Below are positions 24,241-35,638 of a stretch of DNA of 64,000 nucleotides, in pieces. A program made the position numbers and the translations under genes. Positions within the stretch are counted from its first letter, which is position 1; each line of letters starts with the position of its first letter. The notes beneath the pieces were generated by a model. It made no database searches. It was not told where the DNA came from and was given only the letters and a program-made list of their open reading frames with translations. The DNA is from Sternotherus odoratus (lineage: Eukaryota; Chordata; Testudines; Kinosternidae): contig JAVMKO010000001.1 of assembly GCA_032164245.1 (NCBI GenBank), forward strand, positions 64,524,892 through 64,588,891. Direction: 5' to 3'.

Positions 24241-24472
24241 TTATTTTTGAATTAAAAGTAGGAGCAGCTGGGTCATTACAGAAACTGCAATCTATTTCCC
24301 CATGTTAAGTATCCCCCTATTGTTACTCACATCTTCTTGTCAACTGTTTGAAATGAGTCATCCTGTTTATCACTACAACAGCTTTTTTTTCTCCTGCTGA
24401 TAATAGCTCACCTAAATTGATTAGCCACTTAAAGTTGGTGGTATGGCAACCTCTACCTTTTCATGTTCTCTG

Positions 24473-24476
<4 letters not shown>

Positions 24477-24511
<35 letters not shown>
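24477..24511. repeat. (TA)n microsatellite
   Basis: About 17 TA units inside the 3' UTR of PLE copy D. Confidence 0.95.
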
Positions 24512-24513
<2 letters not shown>

Positions 24514-24538
24514 CTTCCTACTGTATGTTTCACGCTAT

Positions 24539-24576
24539 GCATCTAATGAAGTGGGGTGTAGCCCACGAAACTTATG
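24539..24576 (+). ncRNA. Hammerhead-like motif in PLE copy D tail
   Basis: Boxes CTAATGA and GAAA enclose a gtgggg/cccac hairpin, with one extra A before the hairpin as in the other copies. The first box has G changed to A and the helix after GAA is weak, so it is likely inactive. Confidence 0.4.
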
Positions 24577-24641
24577 CCCAAATAAATTTGTTAGTCTCTA
24601 AAGTGCCACAAGTACTCCTTGTTCTTTTTCCATTGAAGTCA

Positions 24642-26093
24642 GTATACAAACTCTTACTGAAATATATCAGCTGGATCAGCCTCTGCTTTCCACATATTTT
24701 ATTTACCCATTCAGCCATTATAACTTTAAAATGCATTGTTCTAGTCTTCGCTTATAATCAGTATGGTTGGTGAATATTTGTTTCAGTATCTTAGGAGTTG
24801 GGCACGCCAGCTGGATCAGGCTACATAGTTTTATGGTTAGACTGAAAGTGCTCAGTGTCCATTTCTCAGATAGTCAGTCCCCTGGCACTTATGCTGTGCT
24901 GGTACAGAATCAGGGGGGAGCTGTAACTTGCCCCCTATCCCCAGTAGAATTTGGCCATGGGAGAATGAAGCCCTTAACCAATACTAATTTTGTCACTGGT
25001 GGATCTTAGATCCTTTCTCATCAATAGTCTTTCTCACTTACTGAAGTAACTCAATTGTTCATTACTGTGGTTTAAGTTTCATTTAGTCATTTCAAAAAAA
25101 GCATTTTACACTTATTTATTTCTAACCCTAAATCTTTGCTTCATGATTCAGTCATTTCTCATCTGGAGTATCATGTCAGCCCTCTTGCTGGATTCCCAAT
25201 AACATTGTGCTGGCTCCATAGAAACACCAGATATCACATTGTTACAATGGAATTGGAATGAATCCACTGTGATTCAATTGCTGTTAATGGAAAATCAATG
25301 GTAATATTCAAGAATTTCACAGGAGTTGGAAAAGAATGAATTTTATAACATTTTAAAAATAACATTTATGCAGTTAATCTAGATATTTTTCCTATAATGT
25401 CTTTCATGTTGCATCTATCTTTTGTTTGCTTGAAGCTTAGAACAACATGATGTGAATCACAGAATCCATTTTCTAGCACTGAATACATTTTGAAGTGCTC
25501 ATTTAATAAAAGTTAAGTTCTGAATGAAAACAATTTGTTAGAAAAGGGCATTTTGCCTATGAGCAAAAGAGCTTTGAAATCCGTAATTAAGTTCTGCTTC
25601 TATTTCCATGTTCCTGTTGTATTAACTAAGGTCTCAGATGAGAATGGAAATTTTATAATGCTACAGAGCGCTTTAAACTTTTAAAGGGCCAGAAGCACAA
25701 AACCAGCAGGACATTGAGGAGTATTCTTGGGTCCTGCGTCTGTTGCTGCTGGTATAGCATGTGGGAAGAGGTTTCCAGACTCCTGCAATGTACTGTAACT
25801 GGAATTTGTCATTCACTTGCCTTCCCTCCCCCAACTTAAAAGAATGAGCAGGGGGAAGTGGGTCAGCTGGTGGAAGGTTGCAGCATAAGTGGCCTGCCAA
25901 AGACCCCAGGCAGCAGGATTCTGGGCCCCTTTCCAGGTGTTAAAGTAGATTACAACAGGAGCAGGAGTTTTGACTGTGCTAGCCAAGGAAGGGGGGAACC
26001 ATGGGGAGTATAATTGACTTACGCTGGGAAGAGGAGGGGAGATCTCCCTATGCTTTTAATAGAAGAAGAGGTGCTGTATTCTCTCAAGTCCCT
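24642..26093. other. Unassigned DNA
   Basis: No supported gene or repeat. Confidence 0.4.
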
Positions 26094-26792
26094 CTCTAGT
26101 CCAGAGGTTCTCAAACTGTAATCTGTGGACCACCAGGTGTCTGCGAGCTCCATTCAGATAGTCCACGGATAGTTCCCTCTAAGATGCACATCTGGGTGGC
26201 TGCACACGAGATAGTGAAGGGCCACCCACTGAATTAGCGGAACTGTTCAGGCATGTCTCCACTAATTAGGTGTTGGGACCCCAGAGAAAATGCACATGTA
26301 AGGTGAGGTGGTGGCCTTGGAGGAAATAGGAGGTGGATGGGAGGGGGCAGCGGGGTGAGAAGAGGATGTAGAAGGAATGTGGAATGTGCAGGGCTGCAGC
26401 GGCTAGAGAAAAAGGCAACTTTCCCCAGCTCCATGCTGTGGCTGACGGGGAGTGGCAACCTTCCTCCCAGCCTCAGGTCTGTGGCTGCTGTGTCAAGGGG
26501 GAGAGACACCTCCTGTTTCCCAGCCCCAGGTCATGGGCTGTCCCAGCAGGGGAGAGAGAACACAGCCATCACATTAGAAATGTTAAACTACTGATATTAA
26601 ATATGAGTTGTGTGCTTTTATTTGTACAACAAAAATGTTAATTATTGTTGGTTTTTAATTAGTATTTTACAATAGTTAGTCAATGGTACAAACAACATTT
26701 AGAAACATCATTAAGTGGTTCACCGAGACTCTCAGCAATTTTCAAGTGGTCCACGAAAAAAAAAAAAAAGTTTGAGAACCACTGCTCTAGAC
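26094..26792. mobile_element. hAT-type non-autonomous DNA transposon
   Basis: Terminal inverted repeats cagaggttctcaaact (from 26102) and agtttgagaaccactg (to 26784) have the CAGNGGTTCTCAAACT form of hAT ends such as the MER5/Charlie group. They are flanked by 8-bp duplications ctctagtc (26094-26101) and ctctagac (26785-26792), 7 of 8 identical; 8 bp is the hAT length. The interior is about 680 bp, partly G-rich, without a transposase frame. An A-run lies before the right end. Confidence 0.9.
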
Positions 26793-27131
26793 CATGTCCA
26801 TTTTTAAGTAGGCAGCATCAGGCAGGAGCTAAAGTTAGCCAGACCTGTGATGGGTGGAAGGTTATTTATGAGTGAGGAGAGCACAGCTTCTGGGAGCTAA
26901 GTGGAGACATCCAGACTTTGGATAGTTTATAATATTTTTTGGGGGGGAAGGGGGGTTTGCTTATCCAAAATGAATCTGAATACTGAAGATTTAGGCAATC
27001 CTTCCAAATTAATCCTTTAATAATGATCACCACTGCAATCTATTTGCAGTAGCAATATTGCCAATGTTCATTTGCATGCTGGTACCGGGTACATATCAAG
27101 TAAAGGAAGAATATTGGAAACAGCGCTTCCA
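26793..27131. other. Unassigned DNA
   Basis: Contains a G-run near 26940-26955 and no other recognisable feature. Confidence 0.4.
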
Positions 27132-27368
27132 ATACCTGGCAAGTTTGCAGTATTGTTGCAGTCATGTTGGTCCCAGAATATTAGGGAGACAAGCTGGGTG
27201 ACGTAATATTTTTACTGGGCCAGCTCCTGTTTATGAAAGAGACCAGCTTTCAAACTCTACAGAGTTCTTCTTCAGATTATGGTGATCAAAAGCTTGTCTC
27301 TCTCACCAGCAGAAGTTGGTCCAACAAAATATATTACCTCACTCACCTTGTCTCTCACATACTTGGCA
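27132..27368. mobile_element. Fold-back of a second PLE-type tail family
   Basis: A minus-strand tail (about 27150-27275; landmarks gttggtcccagaatatta, gggagacaag, gggccagctcctg) is followed by a plus-strand partial tail (about 27285-27358; gcttgtctctctcaccagca, gttggtccaacaaaatat, accttgtctctc). The arms are reverse complements with moderate divergence. Flanks atacctggca (27132-27141) and atacttggca (27359-27368) form a probable 10-bp target duplication. The family is unlike the CCCACGAAAGC family in sequence but has the same layout. Confidence 0.75.
27241..27275 (-). ncRNA. Hammerhead-like motif in second PLE tail family
   Basis: On the minus strand: CTGAAGA, one extra A, a hairpin GAACTC/GAGTTT (one G-U pair) with a 4-nt loop, then GAAAGC. 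Box order, box sequences and the extra A are as in the other family, while the stem bases differ completely but still pair. That covariation supports a real RNA fold. Confidence 0.5.
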
Positions 27369-30300
27369 TATTATACAAAATACATCTGGATTAATTCCTT
27401 TGTTAATGTTAATTCCTTTCCGCCCCTTTATTGTTTGCTGCCCATATTACATATTGCACAGGTTCCTGATCACCCACGGTAATTTGTTGTCAAAGTGTTG
27501 TAAGTTTGTTTGTTTTTTTAATTAAGAAATTTAATTTCTCTCTTTTTTCTGTAATGCACATTTCTACCAGAAAGAATCCGCTCACTTCCTCATCAGCTGC
27601 TCAGGCCAAATTTTGCAAGGAGTCCTCTATCATCAGATCCTTGTGCCCATGCCAAGCCCCACTGATGTCAGTAGAGCGCTGTATGGGTGTGGGTGTCTGC
27701 CTAAGCAGGGCTAATTGTAGGACAAGGACATCACTGTTCTCAGATTTCTCAAGGCTGTATGGGAAATTATTATCAGGAAAAGGAGAGCAGTTTGGTACTT
27801 TGGGGGATCTTGAAATCCAATTAGTTGGTAAGGTGCAGAATGTTCGTAAGTGAGTAAATCCTATGATAAATCCTCAACAAGTCATTCATTTTAGAAATCT
27901 AGATTGTGTGCCTCATTCACGTGGGTTTGGAGCCTTGAATTTTATTCATCCTGAAATATAGTTATTACCAGGACGCTATCTTCAGGTTATCACTTCAGTA
28001 TAGAGGGTGAAATTAATTGCAAACTCCCATTGACTTCAGTGGAGGTGGGATTTCAGCCACAGTCATAAAAGATCATTGCATGATAGATAGTAGGTAGAAA
28101 AAAGCTGTAAGGTCAGCCTGTTCATCTCTGTCAATGAAAGTGTGTTTCAAACCATATATTTTAAAGACCGCTTCATCTGCCTATGTTTTAAATGGTAAGA
28201 CTTCTACCACTTCTCTTAAGAGACTAATTTATAATCTAAAAACCTCAATGTCAGGAAATGTTGCACTGGGGAAAAATCTTATATTTTCATGTTTTATATG
28301 TAATTAAAAACAGTTCTCTGAATGCTTCCAGTATACTAAATTGCAATCCCTCTCAACAGTGAGTGGTTAAAACATTTTGTAGTAATAAAACTTATGTTTT
28401 TCAACACATTTCTACTATAATAAGTTGCTGACATGTTTGCACCCATGCAGAAAGCTTGTTTGCTTCAAAAGACATTTTTATTTATACATTGATGGACAAA
28501 TCTTGTGTTGGCTCTTTCTGGCAGAAAAAAGCAGGATTTGGTGTCTCTGTACAAATAGATTATATACCTTGTGTATAGCATGGAGTCCATAGCTATGTAT
28601 GACTGTCTACAAGTAGGAAGAGGGGCTAGAACCAGCCAACTTTGGGAAACCCATGTTCCTCACCTCTAGAGGGTACACTACATCTGAGGAGGCTTTTCAG
28701 TCATTAGGAATTAATGGCCACTGTGGAATGGCTTCACTATTTCTGCATGGTACCCAGAGAGATCCAAAAATAACCAGGGGAGTTCCACAGCTGGGCAATG
28801 GGAAGCAAACACAGCTGTTCTGTACATTCATAATCATCCCATCTGTGCTCCACCTAACCCACCAGTCACCACAAAATGCTCTGTTCTGCTATGGCCTTTA
28901 GAAAAAAAAAATAGGGGGAAAAACAGATGGCACTATTTGTAGCTTGATTGCATTGCTCAGTAAAACAAGAAATGTGGGCATCCTGTTTTTGTAATGCCTT
29001 GGGAAATCTAACGCCTCTCACAGGCAACTCATTTCTTTAGCTGCTACATCTGATATTCCATAAAAAAAATCCCACTTTTTAGCATTATGTTTATGTGGGA
29101 CAGTATCTGTGCAGTAAGAGATAGCTAAGGCATAGTCAGCATCTCCTCTCCTTCCTCCTCCTTCTCCTCCTTCCCGCCCTTCTTCCGTCTCCTCCTTCTC
29201 CTTTCCCCCCTAAAAAAAATGAAATGGAAATTTTTCCCTTCTTGACTCTGCTGTTAGGTTTAAACAGATAGGACTGGCTATGGTGCCAGTTATCTCATGT
29301 GTTGCTCCGTCATTTTCACAGAAAACACTAAAGGCAGATGGGGAATGACGTTTCCAGTCATATCCTCAGATGATCTCATGACGTGATATAAACATTTTCC
29401 CTTTATGTGAAAGACTAAAGAAAGAAGAAATAATGATGAAAATGACTAGCATTCATATAACCCCATTAATCTGAAAGGATCACAAATGGCTTTACAATTT
29501 ACTGGATGAAGCTATATAAACACTATATAGCGAAATATATCTATATCTGAAAAATTTAACCCACTATGGAAATACAGCCACTGTTGTATGGTTTACAGAT
29601 ACATTACAAAACAATTTAGGAAACTACAGAGCTATTTGATGACAGAAGGCAGTTGCCCAAATTAGAAGTTGACCATGATGGAGGGGTTAAAATTCCTACT
29701 TGATTTTAGTAACTGCAAGTAGACAGATAGTTGTATGCTTCATCCGAATGTCTGTACCTCCAACAGCACCATGCTCCATAGCACCATAATGAGATCCATT
29801 TAAATCCAGGAGGTAGAATGTGGCTTGCTGAACTGCCAGTGCCAGTTTATCTTTGAAAACTCTTATCCAAATGTATACTAGGCCTGACCTACTTAGACTA
29901 TGAGTTCTGATGGGATCACATCTAAGCTGGTAGTGTTTGGCTGAAAACTTTTGTGGGTCTGGGAAATTAAGAGCGCTATAATATTAAAAATAAAATGTTG
30001 CTGCCCCATGTCAGTTCACCCATCGGTGTTTGTAAAGATCTATCACCACGGTATGTAGGCACTGTACAGAAAACAACGGGGTCTGTCTAGAAAAGATAGG
30101 CCTAACCTAGTTTTGGTGTTTGGTTTAATCATTGGTTCTGTGGGAAACACTTCATTGAGGACATGAGTTTTGCATTGTGATATGAAGATGGCAGTGGTAG
30201 GACTCTTTTCAATGTCCATGACCCTTTGTGTATGACTGAGAAAGCTCTTTCCTCAAAAATTCCTCAAGTTTCCTTATTTGAACTCCCTCTGTCATAGCAT

Positions 30301-32711
30301 ACCAGATGGTTGCTTTTGTGATGGGTCCTGGAAGGAAGCTATTAATGTGATACAATCTCATGTAGGTCTTTGTAAATCTCCCCATTCATGCTGAAAGGAC
30401 ATTGATTTTTCTTGCAAATTTAATTTGGAAAATACCATTTTGGTAGCTGTCATTCCTAAACATTACAATTAATATGCTTAGTTTAATTACATGGTGTTAC
30501 AGAAAAAAATATCTTTTTTGGTGCTGGCATTTACAACAAGCTTTAGTCACAAGCAATATATTTTTTTTAAATCTTTGCCAGAGACCTTTGGACTTGTGTT
30601 TAGTATAAGGTAGCTATGGACATTATGTGGAGCTGAGATTCTATTCATTGTCTGCCACCTTAAAACCTGTGTACGTTGAAATGCACTACCTATTTCAAAA
30701 TATGCATTTTCAATTGCAGCTGAAGCTTTAAGTGACCACAAGAACTCATATTTCTGACAGAATGAATTCCAAAACATGGCCAAAAGCTGGTGTGGCAAGA
30801 TTTCATGGTTCCCCCCATACACGGTCTCCGTGAGTTGTGGTTTACCAGACTTTCAAAATCCTAGAACCATGTGTGAAAAATTAAAGGATATTTCAGGATA
30901 TATATTTTACGTGAGAAATGGTCATTTTCTGTGATTTGATCCGGTGCTGTGCCAGTGCCTAAACTGACTGCTGCTTTCTGTGTGCAAAGCTAACAAAATT
31001 AATCTCTGTGACTTCTGCTATTTCTTCTTAAGAGCCAAATTTTGGTCTCATTTGTTTCAGATTTACACAGATTTTAACCAAGAACAGCATCTGACCCTAA
31101 ATATTTATAAACAAACTATATTGAGGATTCAAATATAACTTTAAATTGAGTTGTTCTCTGTCGTTTGTCTCTTAAGGCCAGACCTACTCTACAGAAATCA
31201 ACATAGGTTTTGCTCTTGATTTTAATGGGAGTAAGGTAAAGCCATCGTTGTTTGGAATTATTTGTATTTAGCATCAAGCCTACTTCAAGTGATTAAAAAC
31301 ACTGAAGTTATAGATGGTTTCTGCTTTTTTATTTTATATGTCTGATAAAAATGCTAATGTATTAGGATGTGTAATGAGGCACATGGCAGATAGACCTCAT
31401 CTACCTGCCATGTGACAAACACAGAAATGTTTAGAAAAATCAAATATCAGCACAGAAATACACCATTTATTAACCTGGAGGATTCATTCTCTGTTCACAG
31501 AGATAATCAGTGTGAGTGAGAGAAATGGTGGCCTCAAAAAAAACTAAGATATCATGTCACAAGCACACATAATGGGAGAAAAATAGGAAAGTATGAGATC
31601 TAAAATTACTTTGAATCCTTTCAAAAAAGTTCTAAGTGAGAGAACATTTGCTTCAAAAATAAATTGTTTTATTTTATATGATAATTTTCTTCAAATGCAA
31701 GAAAAAATAATCATTGGATAATTAGTTTTACAGCTGGCAACATAGAAAGAGAAATCAGCCAGATTCCAACCAGTGAAAAGCTCTAGAGTTTCATTTTGAA
31801 GTCTGATCTCTTTGACCTTGAATGTCTCACTTGAGGGTCCTACTACTATTGAAATCCTAACACACTATCATGAGAAATTCCTCTCTTCAGGCCAAACTCT
31901 GCTTCCAGATACTGAGTTCTTGACAAACTGACTCAAAGCCATGCGTTTCAGTTGTGCTTTTTTGTTTATGGTTTTCTTGTGTAGAAACCATTTATCCTTC
32001 CTCTTTCTCCCCAGTCCCACCCCAAAATCCAAAATTTTCCTCTGTTTTTGGACTGCTTCTTCTACTCAAACCCAGTCACATTTTCTCCAACCAGGCCCAC
32101 CCTTTGCAATGATTAGCCCCAGATAGTGAAAAAATTATGTGTTGTCTTTGGGGACAATTGGACAGAGATATTGTTGCATTATCATGATTTTATCCTGCAC
32201 ACAGTGAAAACTATGGCAAAATTCCTTTTGATATGCTTGTGGTATGCCTGGCAAAGTTCTTTCACTTTCACACAGCATTGCTGCTGGTCTCTCTTGTACC
32301 CTTTTGCCTGTATCCCCCTCAGCCTCTTCTCCCCACTCGCCCAGGGTGTCTAATACCTCCTGTGAACTACAGGTGGAAGTACATTTAGTGTGTGGAGCCA
32401 GCATGGGCAGTCGGACAACAAGGGTGAGCTCCTAGGCATGCTCACCAAGACGAGCAGTCAAGAAAAGGCAGTTCAAAAGTGCTCAGGGGGCTTTATAGGG
32501 GTGGGAGTGGCTTCAGTTTTACAACTCTGTCCAGAGTGGTCACTGTCCCAAGGAATGGAAAAGTGGCTGTTAGGGTTGACACAGGCCATGCAGTGCCTAC
32601 ATTCCCACTGCGCTGACCTCAGTTGGAAAACCATAGCTCGATATCATTAGGGAGGATGGTTTTACTATGCTATAATAAGAGGACTTATGTAAGCCAGGAA
32701 CAAATCTGAGA
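27369..32711. other. Unassigned DNA with a pyrimidine tract
   Basis: About 5.3 kb without a supported gene. A CTCCTTCC-rich pyrimidine tract lies at about 29139-29212. Short fragments near 28010-28060 (ctcccattgacttcagtgg) and 31190-31240 look like old dispersed repeats. Confidence 0.4.
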
Positions 32712-33034
32712 CTAGGACTGTCAAGCAATTAAAAAAGACTTAATTGCAATTAATCACGCCTTTGAACAATAATAGAATACTATTTATGGGATGTTTTCTA
32801 CATTTTAAAGTATATTTGGTTCAATTACAACACAGAATACAAAGTGTACAGGGGTCACTTTATATTTATTTTAATTACAAAATATTTGCAGTGTAAAAAA
32901 CAAAAGAAATAGTATTTTTAATTTACCTCATACAAGTACTATAGTGCAATCTCTTTATCATGAAATTTGAACTTACAAATGTAGAATTATGTAAAAAAAC
33001 TGCATTCAAAAATAAAACAATGTAAAACTTTAGT

Positions 33035-33820
33035 GCCTGTGTCAGAGATTTTCTTCCCCACTCTAAACTATAGGGTAAAGATGTGTGGATCTCGCATGAA
33101 AGACAAATTTTCCCCAAGCTACTTTTACCAGCTTAGGTTAAATCTTTTCCCCCAAAACCCAAACTTCTCCATTTGGGGCTTGGAAAACGCTGCCACCACT
33201 AACGTGAGTCCCCCAAACTATGGGGTGGGGCACATTAGAACCCGGATAGTACCACCCCTCCCCCTTTCTACCTGGGAGAGATTTGAGAACACAGACCCTC
33301 ACAAGCCGTGAGCTGAGCCCGACCCAAAGCTAGGATCACTCCAATGGAAATAACCAGACAGTCTTACAAAAAAGGAAGATTTAATAGAAAAACAGAGAAA
33401 AGCATAAATCCTTACACAGAAATTCATAGATGCTGAGTCTCCTTGCCTAGACCAGCCTCCTCCAGCCGCCTCCCTTGGGATTTCTCTCTTTGCAGAGCTT
33501 TACAGTTAAGAGCACCGAGGATTGATACAAGGATACACTTTAAGAATACACTTACTGCTAGATTGTTGGATTCTTAGCAGGTTGTTAGCATGATGAATAG
33601 AAATAAAGATTGATGTTCTCCATAGCTGGAGGGTTATAGCCAGCTCCGAGCAGCTAAGAGAGAGACAGACCCAGGCAGAAAAAACCCCTCGAGCAAAGTG
33701 AAACTAAACTCTTTGTCTCTAGGTATGAGTAGCTTTGACGTCATCCCCTCTCCTGGTTCAGGTTTTAACCTTTACAGGTAAAACAGTAATTCTAAGGCAC
33801 TTCATACTTATGAAACCCTG
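33035..33820 (-). mobile_element. LTR-like insertion inside the hAT element
   Basis: A 776-bp insert (33040-33815) bounded by gcctg and ccctg, a probable 5-bp duplication with one mismatch. Read on the minus strand it begins tttcataag and ends ctctgaca. It shares its 3' part with the insert at 62568-63336: ggtggcagcg, taacctaagctg, ctttcatgcg, then a gagtt/agtgggga-type end. It has no coding frame. Solo LTR is the most likely class, by length and duplication size. Confidence 0.65.
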
Positions 33821-33965
33821 CAAGTCCAATCAGTCCTACTTCTTGTTCAGCCAATCACTCAGACAAACAAGTTTGTTTTTTGCAGAAGATAATGCTGCCT
33901 GCTCTTGTTTACAATGCCACCTGAAAGTGAGAACAGGTGTTTTCATGGCACTGTTATAGCTGATG
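33735..33965 (-). pseudogene. hAT transposase dimerisation-domain remnant
   Basis: Within the hAT part of this interval (upstream of about 33965 on the minus strand) the reading is YLATSAITVP, a stop, then KHLFSLSGGIVNK, and after a shift LSDWLNKK followed by a stop. This is the C-terminal hAT dimerisation pattern (cluster ending in ERVFS, then the SDWL-like end). Several stops and shifts show it is dead. Only the C-terminal end is recognisable. Confidence 0.7.
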
Positions 33966-34559
33966 TTGCAAGATATTTACATTACTGATGTGCTAAAGAT
34001 TCAGATGTCCCTTCATGCTTCAACCACTATTCCAGAGGACATGCATCCATACTGATGATGGGTTCTGCTCAATAATGATCCAAAGCAGTGCTGGCTGACG
34101 CATGTTTATTTTCATTATCTGAGTCAGATGCCACCAGCAGAAGTTTGATTTTCTTTTTTGGTGGTTTTAGTTCTGTCGTTTCTGCATCAGAGTGTTGCTC
34201 TTTTCAGTCTTCTGAAAGCATGCTCGACACCTCATCCCTCTCAGATTTTGGATAGCACTTTAGATTCTTAAACCTTTGGTTGAGTGCTGTAGCTATCTTT
34301 AGAAATTTCACATTTGATATCTTTGCATTTTGTCAAATTTGCAGTGAAAGTGTTCTTAAAATGAACAGTGTACACTTTGTATTCTGTGTTGCAATTGAAA
34401 TTGATATATCTGAACATGTAGAAAAACATCCAAAATATGTAATACATTTCAATTGATATTCTATTGTTTAGCAGTGTGATTAATTGCAAATAATTTTTAA
34501 ATCACGATACATATTTTTAGTTAATCGTGTGAGCTGACTGCAATTAACTGACCACCCTA

Positions 34560-35303
34560 GTATTGGCGTATTGATAAATAGGTTGTTCCAAAGTGACTTA
34601 AGTCACTTTTGAAAATGTCACATAGGCACTTTTGAAAATTTTATCTCTGGCCTAGGATAATCCTTACAGTTGAAAGGAACTTATAAGGGACTGTATTGGC
34701 CATTCCTTTACATTGCTACAGCATCAATTTCATTACTCTTAAATTATTTTAAAATGTTTTTCGTACATGTTATTTTTTCTACAGGGGTCACACCTCTTCT
34801 TCTGCCTGTTTGAGATTCCTTGGAAGATTCTCTGTAAGCAGTGATAAGTTGCAAAATGGGTATGAATTGCTAGTATACAGTGAGCCCTAGTCTAGATAAG
34901 TCATAAATAACATTGTTCATTTTTCCGTTATTGCACGGCAAGCCAGGGTGTGCATCTACCATGTGCAAGCTTCTTCCACAGTAACATCCTGTACACACTC
35001 TGCTATTGAGCAGTGAAGGTCCTGGAATGCAGCTTAGCTTTTTGCTCTTTGAAGTAATAGTACACTAACTCCATGTGACTTTCATTGCATGTGGGAGCTT
35101 ACTGCACAGCAAGTCGGTGCACTATAGACTGACACCCCAGCTTACTTCACAGTAAGTTACTCTGTAAGTAACTCCCAAGACTTTCAAAGGTAGAACACTC
35201 CTAACATGCAACCTTTCTGGCATGTAGCATATAAACCATATTAAATTGGGGAGATTGGACGGACTTTTTAAACCTCCGATACCTCATTTAAATGGAACAG
35301 CAG
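34560..35303. other. Unassigned DNA
   Basis: No supported feature. Confidence 0.4.
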
Positions 35304-35638
35304 TACAGTAAACCCTCGATTTAACGGACCTCGATTTAACGGACTTCGGATGCAATGGACAAAATTTCTGAGCAAGTCTGATGCATTCCTGATCCATTTC
35401 AGGCGGGCTGGCTGCCGGCTCCCGGCTCCCGCCCGGGTCCCAGCACCGGGCGGGCTGGCTGCAGGCTCCCGCCCGGGTCCCGGCAGCGGGCGGGCTGCGG
35501 AGCTGTCGCCCTGACCCTGTGGCGGGCGGGCTGCTGCTCCGACAGCTCATTTTTTAAATTATTATTAAATAATGGACTTTTTGATTTAACGGACACCCCC
35601 TCCCCCGAATTAGTCTGATAAATGGAGGTTTTACTGTA
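35304..35638. mobile_element. pogo/Tigger-like MITE with GC-rich core
   Basis: Element 35306-35636 has terminal inverted repeats: left cagtaaaccctcgatttaac, right end pairing as cagtaaaacctccatttatc (about 20 of 24 match over the full repeat). It is flanked by TA on both sides (35304-35305 and 35637-35638), the Tc1/mariner target duplication. The core at about 35398-35535 is strikingly GC-rich with tandem gcgggctggctg and cccgcccgggtccc units. No transposase frame is present. Confidence 0.92.

Larger units (their letters stand above)
23959..24641 (+). mobile_element. Penelope-like element copy D (different subfamily, truncated)
   Basis: Flanked by a perfect 12-bp duplication, ccattgaagtca, at 23959-23970 and 24630-24641. 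From the left it has about 33 bp of antisense tail tip (agtagtagtcgtgttagtctg), then a plus-strand endonuclease remnant, 3' UTR with a (TA)n tract, and a tail with ctaatgaagtgggg, cacgaaacttatgc and gtgccacaagtactcctt. The tail differs clearly from those of copies A-C, so this is a separate subfamily. Confidence 0.85.
32713..34559 (-). mobile_element. hAT-like DNA transposon with transposase remnant, interrupted
   Basis: Ends are imperfect inverted repeats: taggactgtcaagcaatta at left and caattaactgaccaccct at right, with sub-terminal attaattgcaa/ttaatcacg words on both sides. The minus strand encodes a broken transposase C-terminus. The element is split by an LTR-like insertion at 33040-33815; hAT sequence stops at about 33030 and resumes at about 33816. 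No convincing 8-bp duplication is seen. Confidence 0.75.

Noticed and set aside
27142..27358. CRISPR-like or satellite repeat
   Set aside because: Only two arms in inverted orientation with flanking duplications; it fits a PLE tail fold-back, and the DNA is vertebrate.
32713..34559. Expressed host gene on the minus strand of the hAT region
   Set aside because: The readable transposase pieces contain stops and shifts and are bounded by transposon ends.
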